Of a stretch of DNA of 39,815 nt, positions 25,179-33,410 are shown one piece after another (positions within the stretch are counted from its first letter, which is position 1; every line of letters starts with the position of its first letter). The translations under genes were made by a program, and so were the position numbers. The notes beneath the pieces were generated by a model. That model searched no databases, was not told the DNA's origin, and saw only the letters and a list, made by a program, of their open reading frames with translations. This stretch comes from Lachnospiraceae bacterium (GTDB lineage Bacteria > Bacillota > Clostridia > Lachnospirales > Lachnospiraceae): assembly GCA_900770225.1 (NCBI GenBank), contig CAAGJU010000214.1, forward strand, positions 1 through 39,815. Reading direction: 5' to 3'.

Positions 25179-25257
25179 AGATATACCTCGTTGTTGTTTC
25201 ACTAAATATATAATACAATATATATTAGTGAAAAACAATATATTTATGAGGTTTCCT

Positions 25258-25662
25258 ATGGATAATAGATACAATCGCAAGAATAGGCGTAAGTATAGTC
25301 TGAAAGTACATATAGTCCTTGTCACCAAGTATCGGAAACAAATACTGAAAGGTTCTATCGCTGATGATGTAAAACAAAAGATTTTCGATATTTGTAACTC
25401 TAAAGGTGACGGTATCATAGCAATGGAAACTGACAAGGACCATATCCATTTTCTTTTAAGCTATGATACCACTGAAAGAGTATGCGATATTGTAAAACTG
25501 ATTAAGCAACAGACAACACATTATCTGTGGCAGAAATATCCATATTTCTTATCCAAATGTTATTGGAAACATAAGATATTCTGGTCTGATGGATATTTTG
25601 CTTGTAGTATTGGAGAAGTATCGTCTGTCACCATACAAAAATACATCGAGAGCCAGGGTTAA
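25258..25662 (+). CDS. tnpA: TnpA Y1 transposase (IS200 type)
   Basis: Single-strand transposase of the HUH class. The 134-residue product contains the HUH pair (His62 and His64 in DHIHFLLSY) and the catalytic tyrosine (Tyr129 in VTIQKYIESQ). The length is near the family norm and no frameshift is seen, so the element may be active. ATG 25258 is preferred because GAGG lies seven bases upstream; another in-frame ATG at 25228 has no site. Its 3' end is close to the left-end hairpin. Confidence 0.92.
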   Translation: MDNRYNRKNRRKYSLKVHIVLVTKYRKQILKGSIADDVKQKIFDICNSKGDGIIAMETDKDHIHFLLSYDTTERVCDIVKLIKQQTTHYLWQKYPYFLSKCYWKHKIFWSDGYFACSIGEVSSVTIQKYIESQG

Positions 25663-25686
25663 TGGCTACGAATTTACAAGGCTCCT

Positions 25687-25708
25687 CCCACCGCCCAAGG
25701 GCAGTGGG
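25687..25708. repeat. IS605 left-end hairpin
   Basis: CCCAC/GTGGG and GCCC/GGGC pair around AA, with one internal mismatch, the same architecture as the hairpin on the tnpB side. Confidence 0.75.
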
Positions 25709-25739
25709 TTTCCGCCTACGACAACCGAAAGGATTCTTT

Positions 25740-27158
25740 ATGAAAATAAATCTGGCCATGATCGTAAGGAATGAAGAGCGGTGTCTCAGGAGAAGTCTTG
25801 AGGCAGCCGCTTCTTTTGTCGACGACATTATCATCGTGGACACCGGATCAACGGATCAGACGAAGGAGATTGCCCGCAACTTTGGAAAAACATCGAGCAA
25901 GCGTGTCCTGCTGTACGATTACGCATGGAAAAATGATTTCTCCGCGGCAAGAAATTTTTCCCTGCTCAAGTCAGAAACGGACGGCGGCGCCGATTACAGT
26001 CTGGTGATCGATGCGGATGAGCGGATCCGGACGACGAAGCTGTCGAACCGGGAGGAACTTGAGGAGTACATCCGAGAGACAGAAGAGAGAATGACCGCCG
26101 AATCTGGTTCAGAAATTCAAAAATCTTATACTGATGTAGAAACACAAAGTACTGTTTCTGATTCGGAAATTAAACGTACGGCTTCCATACGCGTTCCGTG
26201 GTGTGGCACTGTCCGTCTGATTGAGGAACGCCAGGGGAGAAAGGGTGAAGCACTCACCTGCCTGACAATTGTTCCACGGCTGCTGCCGAGGGGCGTGCGC
26301 TATCACGGTATTATCTGCGAAGCACCAGATGCTGGTATTATTATGAGTTTGTCAGTATCAGATTTGTCAGCATCAGATAGGAAAAATTCAAACACAAATA
26401 AAACGGAAGATCAGGATTCAGACATAGAAAAGGCTGAGGCAAAGAATGCAGACCCGGAAAAGCCTGTGGCACAGGGCCCGGATACAATAAAAGGATTAAC
26501 CGAGTTGACGCCTCTTCTTGTGGATCACGACGGATACAACCACGAAGCAAAAACAGAGAAAAAACTTCCGTACATCATCCGTGCCATGTCGATGGAGCCG
26601 GAAGAACCTTACTGGAAACTTCAGATGGCAGAGGTGCTGGATGAGCTGCAGCGCACGGAAGAAAGTCTGTCGTATTTCGATGAATTTTATCGCATGATCA
26701 AGGCGCGATATCCGGATGTCACCGATCAGTCTGCATACAGGGAGCCATATGCAAGGCAGGGTATTCTTGCTTATCTGTACGCGCTCGATGACATGCGCGG
26801 AGAGAAATACCGGCAGCGGGCGTTGCACATCCTGCTGCGTCAGGAGCCGCATATGCACAACAGCGCGGACTTTTATTTTTTCTGCGGCGAATTTTTCATG
26901 GAACTCGTGCAGACACGCACGCAGCGCTACATCACCTATCTGCCGCGCGTCGAGCAGAGTTTTGTGCGATGCCTGCAGATTGGTGAGAACACAGCAGATT
27001 CGGTAGTGATCGGCAACGGCTCCTTTCGGGCTTTTTACCGGCTGGGCGTTTGGTACGAACTGACGAATCAGCCGCAGCACGCACGGGCGTGCTATGAGAG
27101 TGCGGCACAGATGGGCTATGAGCCGGCCGTGCGGCGGATGGGAATGTACAGGCGGTGA
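25740..27158 (+). CDS. Family 2 glycosyltransferase with C-terminal helical/TPR-like region
   Basis: A cytoplasmic GT-A enzyme that probably transfers a sugar from a nucleotide donor. The N-terminal motif (LAMIVRNEERCLRRSLEA, residues 5-22), VDTGSTDQT (33-41) and the metal-binding DAD (91-93) are intact. Residues about 110-250 hold a variable, Ser/Glu/Lys-rich insert, and about 280-472 a helical repeat region as seen in GT2-TPR proteins of flagellar and capsule loci. ATG 25740 follows AAAGGA. The frame extends upstream through the IS605 end, but that part is element sequence. The mobile element probably separated it from its original promoter. Confidence 0.85.
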   Translation: MKINLAMIVRNEERCLRRSLEAAASFVDDIIIVDTGSTDQTKEIARNFGKTSSKRVLLYDYAWKNDFSAARNFSLLKSETDGGADYSLVIDADERIRTTKLSNREELEEYIRETEERMTAESGSEIQKSYTDVETQSTVSDSEIKRTASIRVPWCGTVRLIEERQGRKGEALTCLTIVPRLLPRGVRYHGIICEAPDAGIIMSLSVSDLSASDRKNSNTNKTEDQDSDIEKAEAKNADPEKPVAQGPDTIKGLTELTPLLVDHDGYNHEAKTEKKLPYIIRAMSMEPEEPYWKLQMAEVLDELQRTEESLSYFDEFYRMIKARYPDVTDQSAYREPYARQGILAYLYALDDMRGEKYRQRALHILLRQEPHMHNSADFYFFCGEFFMELVQTRTQRYITYLPRVEQSFVRCLQIGENTADSVVIGNGSFRAFYRLGVWYELTNQPQHARACYESAAQMGYEPAVRRMGMYRR

Positions 27159-27290
27159 GACAGAATAATGCTGTCTAAGAGGCAGATGAAATGCTGTCTG
27201 ATTGGAAAGGCCGGTCGGGTGGCAAATTGATACCTTATGATGGCAAACAGATACAAATGACAGAAGACAATAAAAACGGGAGATGATGGA

Positions 27291-29429
27291 ATGCAGTTTC
27301 CGGACAATTATTTTGAAGATGAGGTAAGAGATGGCTTCTACGTCTGCGGCATGATGAAGCGTGAGTGGGCGGCGCAGATGGTTATTCTGCAGGAGTTCAG
27401 CAGCCTGTGCGACCGGCTTGGCATCAAATGGTACGCAGCCTACGGAACACTGATCGGCGCTGTGCGGCACAAGGGCTTCATCCCCTGGGACGACGATATT
27501 GATGTCTGGATCAAACGGCGCGACTACGAGAAATTCGTCCGTCATGTGCATGAGCTGCCGAAGAACTATGTGTTTCTGGAAGGCAGGCTGGATCAGAAAG
27601 GAAAGCTGAAATACATGAATCCGTTCGGAAGAATTCTGAACACACCGGATTTCTGCGCCGATGCGGCATTTCTGCAGAAGTATGGTGGGTTTCCCTATCC
27701 CTCCGGGCTGGATATTTTTGTTCTGGACAGACTGGCGCCGACGAAGGAAGAAGAGGATGTGCGCGTCAAGGTATCGGAGTACGTCTGGTATGTGATGCAT
27801 CATCTGGATGAAGACAAATCTGTGCTGAACGGACGGCTCAGGGATATCGAAAAAATAACCGGCGCGCAGTTTGACAGCAACAGTGCGATGGATCATCAGC
27901 TGATGCTGGTTTTTGAGCAGCTGAACATGCAGTTTGAGGACAGCGGCGGAACATACCTGACATCCATGCATGACTGGGCAACGGTACAGTCTTATAAGTT
28001 CCATGATTCATGTTTTGACATCACAGAGGAACTGCCATTTGAGAATATTACGATCCGGGTCCCGGCCGGCTATGACGAGATTCTGACCAGCATTTACGGC
28101 GATTACCGGAAACCGGTGCAGGCACCGGTCCATGGTTATCCCTGCTACAGAATCAGCGAAGAGGGCATGGAGGCGGCGGGAAGTGAACTGCCTTATAAAT
28201 ATTATTTCCATCCGGAATGTCTGGACATTCCGCCGAAAGCAGAGAGAAAAGGGGTGATCCGGAAGGCGTTGAGCGATTTCGCGCGACGGCATCAGGAGAT
28301 GGAGACACTGGTCGGTGTTCCGGAAAACAAAGTGACACCTGGCGGAACTCCGGAGGGTGCGATGGCACAGAATGGAGCTCCGGAAAGTACGTTGACATGT
28401 GCTGAGGCGGCGCAGGCGGACGCTTCGAAAAGCACGGAAACACAGGCCAACTTAAATGAGAGAGCGAGAGATAAGAAAACGCTGAGCAACGTTCTGGGAG
28501 GTGCACAGGATGCCGCCATATATCTGGAGCGTCTTCTGACTGGTAATTATCCGTCGGAAACGGAACTGGCGGAGATGCTGGATACCTACTGTGAAAAAAT
28601 CTTTCATTTGTATCGGGAAATGACTGAAACCTCAGAAGAAAATGACGAAAAAGGTGCTGACGACGCTAAAAATGCTGATGGTGCCAAAGACGGAAAAGTT
28701 GACAGAGATAATAAAGACAAGAAAAATGATACAAACACAGAAGATAGTCCGGCACTGACCGATCAGCTTCAGGGACTTGCACTGCAGATACAGCACATGA
28801 CGGAAAACAATATTATATGCCCAAAAGAGGTCGTATTTCTGCCGTTTAAAACCGAAGGCTGGAATAATCTGAAGGCATTATATGCACATTACCGGAGCAT
28901 GCCGAATACACGTGTCTATGTAACGCCGATTCCTTATTATCGTAAGGATGTCTGGTTTGATCCGGAGAAAAAGCCGATATATGAGGAAGAAGAAATCAGG
29001 AAAGCGGTTTTAGCAACAGCGGAGGGTACAGAACCGGAAATCCTTCCATATCAGGCTCTGGACCTTGCTGTCCATACCCCTGACGTTGTCGTAACCCAGA
29101 ATCCGTACGATGAATTCGGCATCGGATTCATGGTAGATCCGGCGTTTTATTCCACTGTTTTGCAGAAACAGACGGGAGAAGTTGTCTATGTGCCGTGGTT
29201 TGAAACGGATGAGATCGTTTCGGAGCACGGAGCCGCATGGAACATTGCGTGTGAATATATAGATATGCCCGGCGTCATCCGTGCAGGCCAGGTTCTGGTA
29301 CCTTCTGAACATATGCGGGATGTTTATATTGATAAGCTGACAAAGTTTGCGGGCGAGGAAACCAGAGATCGCTGGAAAAAAACTGTCGCGGTACACAATC
29401 CGGATTGCACAGATACGATAGCAGTATAG
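27291..29429 (+). CDS. LicD-family transferase fused to a CDP-glycerol glycerophosphotransferase-like domain (copy 1)
   Basis: LicD proteins transfer phosphocholine or similar phospho-groups from CDP donors to glycans. The LicD core (about residues 25-300) has AYGTLIGAVRHKGFIPWDDD (50-69), with the metal-binding acidic cluster at Asp67-Asp71, and GLDIFVLDRLAP. Residues about 335-480 are a variable Ala/Glu/Lys-rich linker. The C-terminal part (about 500-705, CPKEVVFLPFKTEGWNNL, VYVTPIPYY, DVVVTQNPYDEF) resembles the N-terminal half of TagF-like glycerophosphotransferases. The second half with the donor site is absent, so this domain may bind rather than catalyse. It is paralogous to the gene after flagellin, and its position directly before flagellin suggests flagellin or surface modification. 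Confidence 0.8.
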   Translation: MQFPDNYFEDEVRDGFYVCGMMKREWAAQMVILQEFSSLCDRLGIKWYAAYGTLIGAVRHKGFIPWDDDIDVWIKRRDYEKFVRHVHELPKNYVFLEGRLDQKGKLKYMNPFGRILNTPDFCADAAFLQKYGGFPYPSGLDIFVLDRLAPTKEEEDVRVKVSEYVWYVMHHLDEDKSVLNGRLRDIEKITGAQFDSNSAMDHQLMLVFEQLNMQFEDSGGTYLTSMHDWATVQSYKFHDSCFDITEELPFENITIRVPAGYDEILTSIYGDYRKPVQAPVHGYPCYRISEEGMEAAGSELPYKYYFHPECLDIPPKAERKGVIRKALSDFARRHQEMETLVGVPENKVTPGGTPEGAMAQNGAPESTLTCAEAAQADASKSTETQANLNERARDKKTLSNVLGGAQDAAIYLERLLTGNYPSETELAEMLDTYCEKIFHLYREMTETSEENDEKGADDAKNADGAKDGKVDRDNKDKKNDTNTEDSPALTDQLQGLALQIQHMTENNIICPKEVVFLPFKTEGWNNLKALYAHYRSMPNTRVYVTPIPYYRKDVWFDPEKKPIYEEEEIRKAVLATAEGTEPEILPYQALDLAVHTPDVVVTQNPYDEFGIGFMVDPAFYSTVLQKQTGEVVYVPWFETDEIVSEHGAAWNIACEYIDMPGVIRAGQVLVPSEHMRDVYIDKLTKFAGEETRDRWKKTVAVHNPDCTDTIAV

Positions 29430-29484
29430 GAACGCTCCGACGGACAGAAATTTAAAGAAAAAATAAAAAATTTGTTATCATGGC

Positions 29485-29511
29485 TTATGATAATCACAAA
29501 GATACCGATAA
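29485..29511 (+). promoter_or_regulatory. Sigma-28-type promoter of flagellin
   Basis: TTAT (29485-29488), a 15-base spacer and ACCGATAA (29504-29511), one base from the -10 consensus GCCGATAA. The predicted start near 29518 gives a leader of about 105 bases. Confidence 0.75.
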
Positions 29512-29542
29512 ATAGAGTGTAAACAAAATTAAAGCATTGCTC

Positions 29543-29617
29543 CCCAGAACGGAGGCCCACGTTCGCTAAAGGAAGCATAGCTGGGACAGGGAAGTTCCGG
29601 TGAAAACAAAAAAGGAG
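29543..29617 (+). promoter_or_regulatory. Structured flagellin leader with candidate CsrA sites
   Basis: A three-way junction is readable without unpaired junction bases: CCCA (29543-29546) pairs TGGG (29582-29585), enclosing hairpin GAACG/CGTTC (29547-29564) and hairpin GCTA/TAGC (29565-29581), each with GGA at or in its loop. Alternatively GGGAC (29583-29587) pairs GTTCC (29594-29598) with loop AGGGAA, giving ACAGGGAAGT, one base from the CsrA core consensus. That structure would break the closing stem. A further GGA at 29614-29616 lies in the AAAAGGAGA ribosome site. Confidence 0.7.
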
Positions 29618-29624
29618 ATTTACT

Positions 29625-30440
29625 ATGGTTATACAGCATAATATTTCCGCAGTTAACGCTTACAGAAACCTGAACAACAACACAACAGCACTGAACAAGA
29701 ACCTCGAGAAACTGTCCTCCGGTTACAGAATCAACCGTGCAGCAGATGATGCAGCAGGTCTCGCAATCTCCGAGTCCATGAGATCCAAGATCGCCGGCCT
29801 TGATCAGTCCGTTAACAACGCTAACGATGGTATCGGCCTGATTCAGACAACTGAGGGCGCTCTTTCCGAGACCCACAGCATGCTGCAGCGTCTTACCACA
29901 CTGGCTACACAGGCTGCTAACGGTACGTACAACAGCGTTTCCCGTAACAATATTCAGGCCGAGGTTAATGAGCTGGCAGCTGAGATCAGCCGTATTGCTA
30001 CGAGCACTTCATATAATGGCTTCAAGATGATTTCTGGAGACAGCAGCAGCAGTATCCAGCTGCAGATTGGACCGACGGCATCTGAGACACTTTCCATCGC
30101 AAGAGCAACAATGACAGCAACAGAACTCAGCGTTGCTTCTCTGAAGATGTCAACCGTAAAAAATGCTAATGAGGCAATCACAAAGATTTCTGCGGCCATC
30201 AATAAGGTTTCTTCTTACCGCGCTACACTCGGCGCAAAGCAGAACCGTCTGGAGCACACCATCAACAATCTGAAAGTGACTTCTGAGAATGTTACTTCCG
30301 CTGAGTCCAGAATCCGTGATACGGATATGGCTTCTGAGATGGCTGCATACACGAAGAACAACGTTCTGGTTCAGGCAGCTACCTCAATGCTCGCACAGGC
30401 TAACCAGTCCGGATCCAGTGTTCTTTCCCTGCTTCAGTAA
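29625..30440 (+). CDS. fliC: Flagellin (filament subunit)
   Basis: The filament protein. The 271 residues comprise only the conserved D0/D1 regions: N-terminal MVIQHNISAVNAYRNL, SSGYRINRAADDAAGLAISE (31-50) and C-terminal DTDMASEMAAYTKNNVLVQA with LAQANQSGSSVLSLLQ. There is no outer D2/D3 domain, so the exposed surface is a short central segment (about residues 125-180) rich in Ser and Thr, plausible sites for O-modification. Arg89, Leu93 and Glu113 match residues of the TLR5 contact region. The gene is flanked by two LicD paralogues. Control is expected through sigma-28 and CsrA/FliW. A terminator follows at 30519. Confidence 0.97.
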   Translation: MVIQHNISAVNAYRNLNNNTTALNKNLEKLSSGYRINRAADDAAGLAISESMRSKIAGLDQSVNNANDGIGLIQTTEGALSETHSMLQRLTTLATQAANGTYNSVSRNNIQAEVNELAAEISRIATSTSYNGFKMISGDSSSSIQLQIGPTASETLSIARATMTATELSVASLKMSTVKNANEAITKISAAINKVSSYRATLGAKQNRLEHTINNLKVTSENVTSAESRIRDTDMASEMAAYTKNNVLVQAATSMLAQANQSGSSVLSLLQ

Positions 30441-30518
30441 TCTGTAACGCATTTTTAACGGAAGAACAGTAATATTTGCATTTGCGAAGGTCAGGTATTT
30501 TCTGATCTGAGTGATAAT

Positions 30519-30563
30519 AGCAGGGTCATTCCTACCTTGGGCCGGGAATGGCCCTGCTTTTTG
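30519..30563 (+). terminator. Rho-independent terminator after flagellin
   Basis: AGCAGGGTCATTCC (30519-30532) pairs with 30545-30558 (one G-T pair) and is followed by TTTTTG. Confidence 0.92.
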
Positions 30564-30655
30564 TAACTTTTTACGATAAGTTCGGGCCAGATGAGGTTTA
30601 TTTGCTGGATCCGATATGATATATGCTTATCCTGCTTTTGCTCCCGGGAGGAATC

Positions 30656-32575
30656 ATGACATTCGACAGTTCATATTTTGAAGATGAGGTGAGGGAAGGC
30701 TTCTATGTGCCTGCCATGATGAAGAGAAACTGGGCAGCACAGCTGGAGGTCCTGCAGATGTTCTCTCAGTTCTGCAGAGAGAATGATATCCGCTGGTTCG
30801 CCGCCTATGGTACACTGCTGGGAGCTGTACGGCATAAGGGTTTCATCCCGTGGGATGACGATGTGGATGTCTGGATGCTGCGGAAGGACTATGAGAAGTT
30901 TCTCCGCGTCGTCAATATGATGCCGGAAGATATTCAGTTTACCGAAGGACGGTTTGGCGTTTCTGATGGTTTTGATCAGCCTTTCGGGCGAATCACAAAT
31001 ATGGGTCTGCGTTATCAGGCAGAACAGAATGATGAGATGTGGGCCTTATTTATGGATCGTTATCACGGTTATCCTGAACTGGCCGGTGTGGATATTTTTG
31101 TTCTGGATCGGCTGGCACCAACGCAGGAGGAAGAGGACGAACGATGGCATGAATGCCGGATGCTCTGGTATCTGATCACGCACGTTAATAATGATGACGA
31201 AGAATCCAGAAGAAACGTTGAAGATGGCATTGAAAAGATCAGTGCATGGCTGGATCATCCGATCGATAGAAATGGTAATCTGTTTCAGCAGTTTCTGATT
31301 ATTTTCGAAGCCCTGAATGCAGAATTTGAAGATGCAGGCGGTCAGGAAGTTACTGCTATGCACGATTGGATGGGTTATCAGGGCTATCGTTTTCCGGTTT
31401 CCTGCTTTGAGGATACTGTAGAGTTACCATTTGAAAATATTACCGTACAGGCACCTATAGGGTATCGAGAAGTGCTGTCCCGATGGCATGCTGATTATAT
31501 GGTGCCGCGTCAGGAAGCCACTCACAATTATCCCTGTTACCGTATATATGAACAGAGAATGGAGGCAAATGCGACCCCACTGCCTTACCTTTACCGCTTT
31601 CAGAAGAAGGAAATGAAAAAGCCGGTAAAAGAAGGGCGTAAGGCTGTACTTAACCGTCTGATCACTCTGATGATGCAGCTGAACGGGCTGATGCAGCAGA
31701 CCATTTTTTCAGCGGAAGCGGATGCAGTAACTTTATCGAAGGCGTTGGGATCGCTTCAGGAACTCTCAACGCAGATGAGCAACCTGCTCCTTGCTGCGTA
31801 TCCGGGAGAGTCGCACGGGATAAGAGAAAAACTGGAGCATTACCATGAGATGCTTTTTCAACTGTATCAAAAGCTGACGACAGCTTCAGATACGTTCTCC
31901 TCAGAGGGAATAACAGATCTGCTGAGACAGACAGACCAGATGGTGGAAGATGTGCAGCAACAGATGCGTGCACAGTTTATTCAACCGAAAGAAGTTGTAT
32001 TCCTGCCGTTCAAGGCTGACGGCTGGAAGAAAATGAGACCTTTATATGACTATTTCAATAGTATTCCTGATGTGAAGGTTTATGTAACTCCAATTTCTTA
32101 CTTCCACAAAAATGGCAGATTGCAGACCATACCGGAACCGATGGATGAGAGTTCTTCTATTGCCGAAGATGTGGATATCACGCCGGCTGACCAGATGATC
32201 CTTGCCCTGCATACGCCTGATATCATTATTTCACAGAATACGTATGATCGGTATTCGACAGGTATGACTGTAGACCGGAGATTCTATTCAGGTGAGTTGC
32301 AGAAGTATGCAGGTCAGGTTGTTTACCTGCCCTGGTTCACTGAAGATGAGGTGGATCTGCGCCATCCGGCAGCAATGGCTGTCTGCCAGGATTACATCAA
32401 TATGCCGGGGGTTTTGCACGCAGACAAGGTGCTTGTGCCTTCTTATAATATGCGGCATGTGTATATCAGCAAACTGACAGCGTTTGCCGGTGAGGATACA
32501 TGGCAGCACTGGGAGAAAACGGTGCAGAAGGCAGATTCAAAAGAGGACCTTTGTTCGCTGTTTCCTGTGCTATAA
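30656..32575 (+). CDS. LicD-family transferase fused to a CDP-glycerol glycerophosphotransferase-like domain (copy 2)
   Basis: A paralogue of the gene before flagellin, with the same layout: LicD core with AYGTLLGAVRHKGFIPWDDD at residues 50-69, the acidic cluster ending at Asp71, then GVDIFVLDRLAPTQEEED. The linker (about 320-430) is shorter and mainly helical, with little low-complexity sequence. The C-terminal part (about 435-625, PKEVVFLPFKADGWKKM, VYVTPISYF, DIIISQNTYDRY) matches copy 1. ATG 30656 is chosen because GGGAGGA precedes it; an ATG 33 bases upstream lacks a site. The terminator after flagellin implies separate transcription. Duplication followed by linker divergence seems likely. 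Confidence 0.8.
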   Translation: MTFDSSYFEDEVREGFYVPAMMKRNWAAQLEVLQMFSQFCRENDIRWFAAYGTLLGAVRHKGFIPWDDDVDVWMLRKDYEKFLRVVNMMPEDIQFTEGRFGVSDGFDQPFGRITNMGLRYQAEQNDEMWALFMDRYHGYPELAGVDIFVLDRLAPTQEEEDERWHECRMLWYLITHVNNDDEESRRNVEDGIEKISAWLDHPIDRNGNLFQQFLIIFEALNAEFEDAGGQEVTAMHDWMGYQGYRFPVSCFEDTVELPFENITVQAPIGYREVLSRWHADYMVPRQEATHNYPCYRIYEQRMEANATPLPYLYRFQKKEMKKPVKEGRKAVLNRLITLMMQLNGLMQQTIFSAEADAVTLSKALGSLQELSTQMSNLLLAAYPGESHGIREKLEHYHEMLFQLYQKLTTASDTFSSEGITDLLRQTDQMVEDVQQQMRAQFIQPKEVVFLPFKADGWKKMRPLYDYFNSIPDVKVYVTPISYFHKNGRLQTIPEPMDESSSIAEDVDITPADQMILALHTPDIIISQNTYDRYSTGMTVDRRFYSGELQKYAGQVVYLPWFTEDEVDLRHPAAMAVCQDYINMPGVLHADKVLVPSYNMRHVYISKLTAFAGEDTWQHWEKTVQKADSKEDLCSLFPVL

Positions 32576-32608
32576 TATCAATATTTATTGAATATAATGA
32601 TATAATGG

Positions 32609-32643
32609 CGTTTGAATATGCGTATCCGTTTGAATATGCGTAT
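32609..32643. repeat. 18-bp tandem repeat before the epimerase gene
   Basis: CGTTTGAATATGCGTAT occurs at 32609-32625 and 32627-32643, one base apart, ending ten bases before the ribosome site of the next gene. Confidence 0.85.
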
Positions 32644-32666
32644 TGTCGGTCTGAAGGGAGAGAACA

Positions 32667-33338
32667 GTGCAGTATTTACTGACGGCATCCATGATGTGCG
32701 CGGATTTCCGCAATCTGGAGAAGGAAGTCCATGAACTGGAAAATGCGGGAATCGATTCTTTTCATATCGATATCATGGATGGGCGATTTGTGCCGAATTT
32801 TGCCATGTCATTAAATGATCTACGCTGTATCGCAGGGCTGACAGACAAACCGATCGACGTGCATCTGATGGTCGAGCATCCGAACAGCTCTATTGAGTGG
32901 TTTCTGCGGTGTCTGCGGCCAGGCGATACCGTATATATCCATCCTGAGGCAGAATATCACCCATCGACAACGATTCAGAAGATCATTGACGCGGGGATGA
33001 TACCGGGTATTGCTATCAATCCCGGCACCAGCGTTGAAACGGTCAGGGAGATTCTTCGCATTGTCAGAAGGGTTCTTATTATGACGGTAAATCCAGGCAA
33101 TGCCGGCCAGATGTTTCTTCCTTATGTAGATCCCAAAATCCATCAGCTGCTCAATCTGAAAGAGGAAATGAATCTGGAACTCTTCTGGGATGGCGCCTGC
33201 GGTGAGGACAAGATCCGCCGGTATGGCCCGCAGGGATTGGATGGTTTTGTTCTTGGGACAACGTTGCTGTTCGGAAAGAATCGCCCATACAAAGATATTT
33301 TAGCGGAGATTCGGAGTTGGGATGCCAATAGGCATTAA
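32667..33338 (+). CDS. Ribulose-phosphate 3-epimerase-family protein
   Basis: TIM-barrel epimerase that interconverts pentulose or related ketose phosphates. The 223-residue product has SFHIDIMDGRFVPNFAMS (32-49), DVHLMVEHP (64-72) and TVNPGNAGQM, all diagnostic. Two motifs deviate from housekeeping Rpe: NPGFGGQ reads NPGNAGQ and the late VDGG motif reads WDGA. It is therefore probably a specialised paralogue rather than the pentose-phosphate enzyme. The start is GTG at 32667 with AAGGGAG upstream. It precedes a cytidylyltransferase and a polyol dehydrogenase, which suggests it supplies a ketose phosphate for a CDP-polyol. Confidence 0.85.
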   Translation: MQYLLTASMMCADFRNLEKEVHELENAGIDSFHIDIMDGRFVPNFAMSLNDLRCIAGLTDKPIDVHLMVEHPNSSIEWFLRCLRPGDTVYIHPEAEYHPSTTIQKIIDAGMIPGIAINPGTSVETVREILRIVRRVLIMTVNPGNAGQMFLPYVDPKIHQLLNLKEEMNLELFWDGACGEDKIRRYGPQGLDGFVLGTTLLFGKNRPYKDILAEIRSWDANRH

Positions 33339-33410
33339 GCATTGCCAACAGTGATTTGTTTCACGAATACAATTGAGCAGAAATATAACAATTCATAGGC
33401 GGGAAAAATA

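Larger units (their letters stand above)
23903..25727 (-). mobile_element. IS200/IS605-family element with tnpB and tnpA
   Basis: Divergent tnpB (-) and tnpA (+) are bracketed by subterminal hairpins. The tnpB side has CCACG-T-ACC/GGT-G-CGTGG (23911-23932, minus strand), the tnpA side CCCAC-T-GCCC/GGGC-G-GTGGG (25708-25687). Both have a T-G mismatch only when read on the minus strand, marking that as the top strand. The right end is placed at TTGAC (23903). The left end lies somewhere in 25709-25735 and is not fixed. The element sits directly before the ribosome site of the GT2 gene. No flanking duplication is expected for this family. Confidence 0.85.

Noticed and set aside
25662..25739. Upstream extension of the GT2 frame
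   Set aside because: It is translated IS605 left-end sequence; the real start with a ribosome site and the GT2 motif is at 25740.
26496..28004. Long minus-strand open frame across GT2 and LicD copy 1
   Set aside because: It spans two genes with clear conserved motifs on the plus strand and matches no family.
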